A stretch of 9,517 bases of DNA from Paracoccaceae bacterium (lineage in GTDB: Bacteria; Pseudomonadota; Alphaproteobacteria; Rhodobacterales; Rhodobacteraceae). Numbering within the stretch: position 1 is the first letter of the stretch; each line of letters opens with the position of its first letter. This document shows, piece after piece, positions 7,055 through 9,517 of the stretch. The notes beneath the pieces are model-generated. The model had not been told where the DNA came from, searched no databases, and saw only the letters and a program-made list of their open reading frames with translations. Position numbers and translations under genes: made by a program. The DNA lies in assembly GCA_026709725.1 (NCBI GenBank), contig JAPOSK010000527.1:1-9517 (forward strand), given 5' to 3'.

Positions 7055-7348
7055 AGGACAGGCCGCGTACCGGCACGGGCGGGGTCGGCAGGGTCATCGA
7101 CGTCCTTCGCTCCCGTCTCCGCAAGCAGAAGGAGAGCCGTCCGGCCCATGACGCGATCCGGTCCGTCATCGGCCCCATGATCACTGCTCCGGGCCACAAC
7201 ACCCGTGCCCGCATGGGTCCAGATGGCGGCGGCAGGGCGACCGCCAGTGGCTGTTCCCAGGCCAGTGACAACGGTCTGCGCGTAGCGTAGGTGGCCTGAT
7301 TCGGTCGAATCGTGTCAGGAGCCGGGGATCGTCAGGAGATGTCAGCCA

Positions 7349-7365
7349 TGGGAGAATCACTCCCA
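7349..7365. repeat. Short hairpin upstream of the DUF262-HNH gene
   Basis: TGGGAG pairs with CTCCCA around AATCA. It lies about 110 nt before the preferred start of the DUF262 gene, where an operator or leader structure would sit. The stem is short and may be chance. Confidence 0.3.
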
Positions 7366-7473
7366 CCCTGCACTCAACAATGCTTGCCGTGAACCAGCAT
7401 AAATCGTATGGGGGCGGTGGCTGGTCTGGCACTCTCCTCCGAGCCGATAAAGAGTTCATTCAATGACGCAATT

Positions 7474-9117
7474 ATGAACATGGAAGTCGACCACAACAAA
7501 CCCTGGGCTGTTGGTGATCTCATCGATCTTGAGGAGAAAGGTTCGCTTCGTGTCAACCATGAATATCAGCGCGGCTTACGCTGGACTGTTTCACAAAAGC
7601 AAATGTTCATTGACTCGATTTTCAGAGGGTATTCGATACCGGCATTCTATTTTCATAAAACTGTCGCCGCCAAATCGAAAAACACCTTCTATGACATTGT
7701 GGACGGACAGCAGAGGATAGACGCAATCAGGAGTTTTAGCGAAGGTGCTTTTGAGTTGCGCGATCCTACGGACAATTCAGGATTAAAATTTCCGAATTTT
7801 ATGAAGGGCGACCCGTGTCCATGGGGCGGCAAACGTTTTGTCGAGCTTTCGGAGCATCATCGGAACCAATTAAAATCCCATCCAATTGTCGTATATGAAA
7901 TAAAAACCGATAATGAGAATTCCATAAGAGATCTGTTCATTCGTCTGCAAGGAGGCACTCCACTCACGCCTCAAGACAAAAGGGATTCATGGCCGGGAAA
8001 CTTTACCGAATTTGTGTTGAGAGTTGGCGGAAAAAGCACTGTGGATAAGTGGTATGGGTGTCCCTTGTTCACTGAAATTGCCAAAGTAAGTTCTGAAAGC
8101 AAGCGTAGACAACTAGTTGCGCAAATTTTTATGCTTCACTGGGTCATGCAGACAGAAAACAAATTCTGTGACATAAAATCTGCAAATATTGATGAATTTT
8201 ATCATTCTCAGGTAGGTTTTGATGAGAATTCAAAGGAAGCCAAGGCCTTTTTGAGAGTTTGCAAGAAACTTCACGGCGCATTTGAAGGCAAACCGAAACT
8301 GGTCGGACACTATTTGATACATCTATTCCTTTTTGTGAGCCAATTATTGGAGGAGTACGCCAGTGGATGGGAAAATCAATTGGCCGCAAAATGGCATGAT
8401 TTTGAATCGCGTAGGCAGCAGGCTGCCAATGATATAAAAGAGAATAAGGAGGAAGGGGAGTTTGATCGATATTATTATCGATACGGTCGGCATACACAGA
8501 CACAATCAGATAGCGCAGCTACAATTCGGCTAAGACACGCGTTTTTTGTCGAGGAAGTGCTGGAACTGCTTGCTCCCGTAAAACTGGATCAGAAACGGTG
8601 TTTTTCGAGTCTTGAGCGCCAAACGGTTTTCTTTCGGGATAGGGAGCTGTGTCAATGGTCTCGAATGGAAGGAATTGAGAGACGAGTTCCTTGGGATGAA
8701 ATGGAAATTCATCATGTCGTCCCATATGCAGAAGGTGGTAAGTCTGATATACGCAATGCCGCCACGGTCCATCGGGCGCATCACCCCAGGAGCAAGCAGG
8801 ATGTAGCTGAATTTGGCGATTGGTGGCGACAAAACAATCCCGACATAGACATAAAACCCAGCCCTGTCGTACCCAAGAACACGCCCGTGCCACCAGACGG
8901 AACAAGGATAAAAAAACATCTTGGTGAATATCAGGACAGAAAAATAGTTCTGACTGAATGTTCTGACAAAACCAGAATTTGTTCCAGTTTGTCAGATGCA
9001 TCAAAGAAGGTGACAGGAACTTCGAGAAATGGATGGCGTGATTGGCACCTTTTGCTTCCAGGTCAAGATCAATGGATGCTTGCTGATGATTGGCGCAGAA
9101 CGCAATCTTCCGTCTGA
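7474..9117 (+). CDS. DUF262-HNH endonuclease with RAMA/DUF4357-like C-terminus
   Basis: DUF262 is the ParB-like nucleotide-dependent domain of GmrS-type modification-dependent restriction enzymes; HNH cuts DNA. Counting from the upstream ATG at 7408 (569 codons), YQRGLRWT (53-60) and DGQQR (99-103) mark DUF262. A helical, charged middle follows. The HNH block is RQTVFFRDRELCQWS, then MEIHHVVPYAEGG (432-444), N450 and HRAHH (455-459). The C-terminus LSDASKKVTGTSRNGWRDW (528-546) resembles RAMA/DUF4357 domains, which I infer could read modified bases. I list the ATG at 7474 (547 residues, MNMEVDHNKPW) because relatives usually begin near WxVGDL; neither ATG has a good Shine-Dalgarno site, so the start is open. 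Composition differs from the neighbours: 26/60 and 25/60 G+C in 8041-8100 and 8461-8520, against 44/60 in 601-660. That suggests recent transfer. A type IV-like restriction role against modified phage DNA is inference. Confidence 0.85.
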   Translation: MNMEVDHNKPWAVGDLIDLEEKGSLRVNHEYQRGLRWTVSQKQMFIDSIFRGYSIPAFYFHKTVAAKSKNTFYDIVDGQQRIDAIRSFSEGAFELRDPTDNSGLKFPNFMKGDPCPWGGKRFVELSEHHRNQLKSHPIVVYEIKTDNENSIRDLFIRLQGGTPLTPQDKRDSWPGNFTEFVLRVGGKSTVDKWYGCPLFTEIAKVSSESKRRQLVAQIFMLHWVMQTENKFCDIKSANIDEFYHSQVGFDENSKEAKAFLRVCKKLHGAFEGKPKLVGHYLIHLFLFVSQLLEEYASGWENQLAAKWHDFESRRQQAANDIKENKEEGEFDRYYYRYGRHTQTQSDSAATIRLRHAFFVEEVLELLAPVKLDQKRCFSSLERQTVFFRDRELCQWSRMEGIERRVPWDEMEIHHVVPYAEGGKSDIRNAATVHRAHHPRSKQDVAEFGDWWRQNNPDIDIKPSPVVPKNTPVPPDGTRIKKHLGEYQDRKIVLTECSDKTRICSSLSDASKKVTGTSRNGWRDWHLLLPGQDQWMLADDWRRTQSSV

Positions 9118-9136
9118 TCAATCAAGGAGCTTCAGG

Positions 9137-9226
9137 ATGCCTACCGCTCCTGCATTCCGGCGCAGTCCGGTCAACCTGGAGTTGATCCGTGAACGCGTTT
9201 TCCGTGTCACTGCCTGTCAGCGGTGA
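9137..9226 (+). CDS. Possible 29-residue ORF with a strong ribosome binding site
   Basis: AAGGAG (9124-9129) stands 7 nt before an ATG at 9137, the best Shine-Dalgarno arrangement on the plus strand here. The frame encodes 29 residues starting MPTAPAFRRSPVNLELIRER and stops at TGA 9224-9226. It begins 19 nt after the DUF262-HNH stop, so it could be co-transcribed. It may be a real small protein, or the stub of a gene lost when the AT-rich gene arrived. No family recognised. Confidence 0.3.
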   Translation: MPTAPAFRRSPVNLELIRERVFRVTACQR

Positions 9227-9234
9227 TGGCCGCT
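9219..9234. repeat. Short hairpin downstream of the 29-residue ORF
   Basis: AGCGG and CCGCT pair around TGATGG, overlapping the stop of the small ORF. With a 5-bp stem and no T-run it is at best a weak, factor-dependent termination signal. Confidence 0.2.
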
Positions 9235-9324
9235 ATGCGACCCCGATGAACGCAATTCTGTTGAAACATGTGGGAACTTGACGTCAGGGTTGAGTTATGC
9301 CGGTCAAACTGAGGGACAGTTAGC

Positions 9325-9517
9325 ATGACCCATCAACGCCTTCCCATCGGCATCCAGGACTTCGCGACCATCCGGAGCGGGGACTTCTACTACGTCGACA
9401 AGACGCCGCTCATCCGGCAGCTGGTGGACGGGGGACGCCATTACTTCCTCTCCCGCCCGCGGCGGTTCGGCAAGAGTCTGCTTGTAGACACGATCAAGGC
9501 CCTGTTTGAGGGGCAGG
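9325..9517 (+). CDS. AAA-ATPase-like / DUF1703 (PD-(D/E)XK) family protein, N-terminus only
   Basis: The first 64 codons are present and the gene runs off the right edge. GAGGGA lies 8 nt upstream of the ATG. The visible start has the family's hallmark order: LPIGIQDFATIRSGDFYYVD, KTPLI, then YFLSRPRRFGKSLLVDTIKA, where RRFGKS is the ATP-binding loop, followed by LFEG. Full-length members are about 500-600 residues, with an AAA-ATPase-like N-domain (PF09820) and usually a PD-(D/E)XK nuclease domain at the C-terminus (PF08011). Their role is not settled; they are numerous in genomes rich in mobile DNA. Whether the C-terminal nuclease is intact cannot be seen. The G+C returns to high here, unlike the preceding gene. 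Confidence 0.82.
   Translation, partial: MTHQRLPIGIQDFATIRSGDFYYVDKTPLIRQLVDGGRHYFLSRPRRFGKSLLVDTIKALFEGQ

Larger units (their letters stand above)
6341..7407. other. About 1 kb without a recognisable gene
   Basis: Open frames of 60-150 codons exist on both strands here, but none shows a family motif, a good ribosome binding site or a consistent composition. I therefore call none of them. I see no tRNA, rRNA, CRISPR or insertion-sequence ends. The right half holds three short hairpins (6976-6998, 7037-7054, 7349-7365) and a directly repeated GTCAGGAG (7314-7321 and 7331-7338). The stretch separates the minus-strand block from the plus-strand DUF262 gene, so it should contain the promoters for both. 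I could not point to convincing -35/-10 pairs. Decayed remnants of an older gene are possible. Confidence 0.6.

Noticed and set aside
6742..7197. 151-codon minus-strand ORF in the gene-free stretch
   Set aside because: No domain, no good ribosome binding site, and overlapping frames of similar length on both strands; G+C-rich DNA yields such frames by chance.
7020..7300. Possible transposase or integrase remnant in a plus frame (LRSRLRKQKESRPAHDAIRS)
   Set aside because: The basic stretch looked transposase-like, but no catalytic motif, terminal repeat or target duplication could be found.
8519..9121. 200-codon minus-strand ORF opposite the DUF262-HNH gene
   Set aside because: It is antisense to the HNH and C-terminal parts of a recognisable protein and has no motifs.
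9279..9286. TGACGTCA palindrome upstream of the AAA-ATPase-like gene
   Set aside because: Only 8 bp and a single copy, too weak to call an operator.

Overview
The window looks like an accessory region (plasmid, integrative element or genomic island) of a Gram-negative, probably alphaproteobacterial organism. The evidence is a KDO-activating enzyme of LPS or capsule synthesis, a DotA/TraY inner-membrane protein of an IncI-like (type IVB) conjugation system, and high G+C in most genes. The KdsB variant and the DotA/TraY gene remind me of Acetobacteraceae/Rhodospirillales, but that assignment comes from memory and is tentative.

Layout: from 6271 down to 1 nearly everything reads on the minus strand. 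In transcription order this is a frameshifted ABC-type AAA ATPase (6271-5059), a DUF4276 TOPRIM-like partner interrupted by an in-frame TGA (5039-4488), a possible 49-residue ORF (4458-4309), cysQ (4292-3498), kdsB (3498-2716, overlapping cysQ as TGATG), a 336-bp gap with an uncertain small ORF, the DotA/TraY gene (2379-136), and the start of another possible ORF (170 to the left edge). From 6341 to 7407 there is about 1 kb with no gene I recognise but several hairpins. The plus strand then carries an AT-rich gene for a DUF262-HNH protein with a RAMA/DUF4357-like C-terminus (7474-9117). It is followed by a possible 29-residue ORF and the first 64 codons of an AAA-ATPase-like/DUF1703 gene that runs off the right edge.

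How the parts fit: the ATPase/DUF4276 pair and the DUF262-HNH protein look like two defence modules beside a conjugation gene. The first is broken in both genes, so it is probably a relic unless the breaks are sequence errors or recoding. The second is intact and may be a modification-dependent (type IV-like) restriction enzyme. cysQ and kdsB are metabolic cargo: one hydrolyses 3'-phosphoadenosine 5'-phosphate, the other activates KDO or a similar octulosonate for surface glycans.
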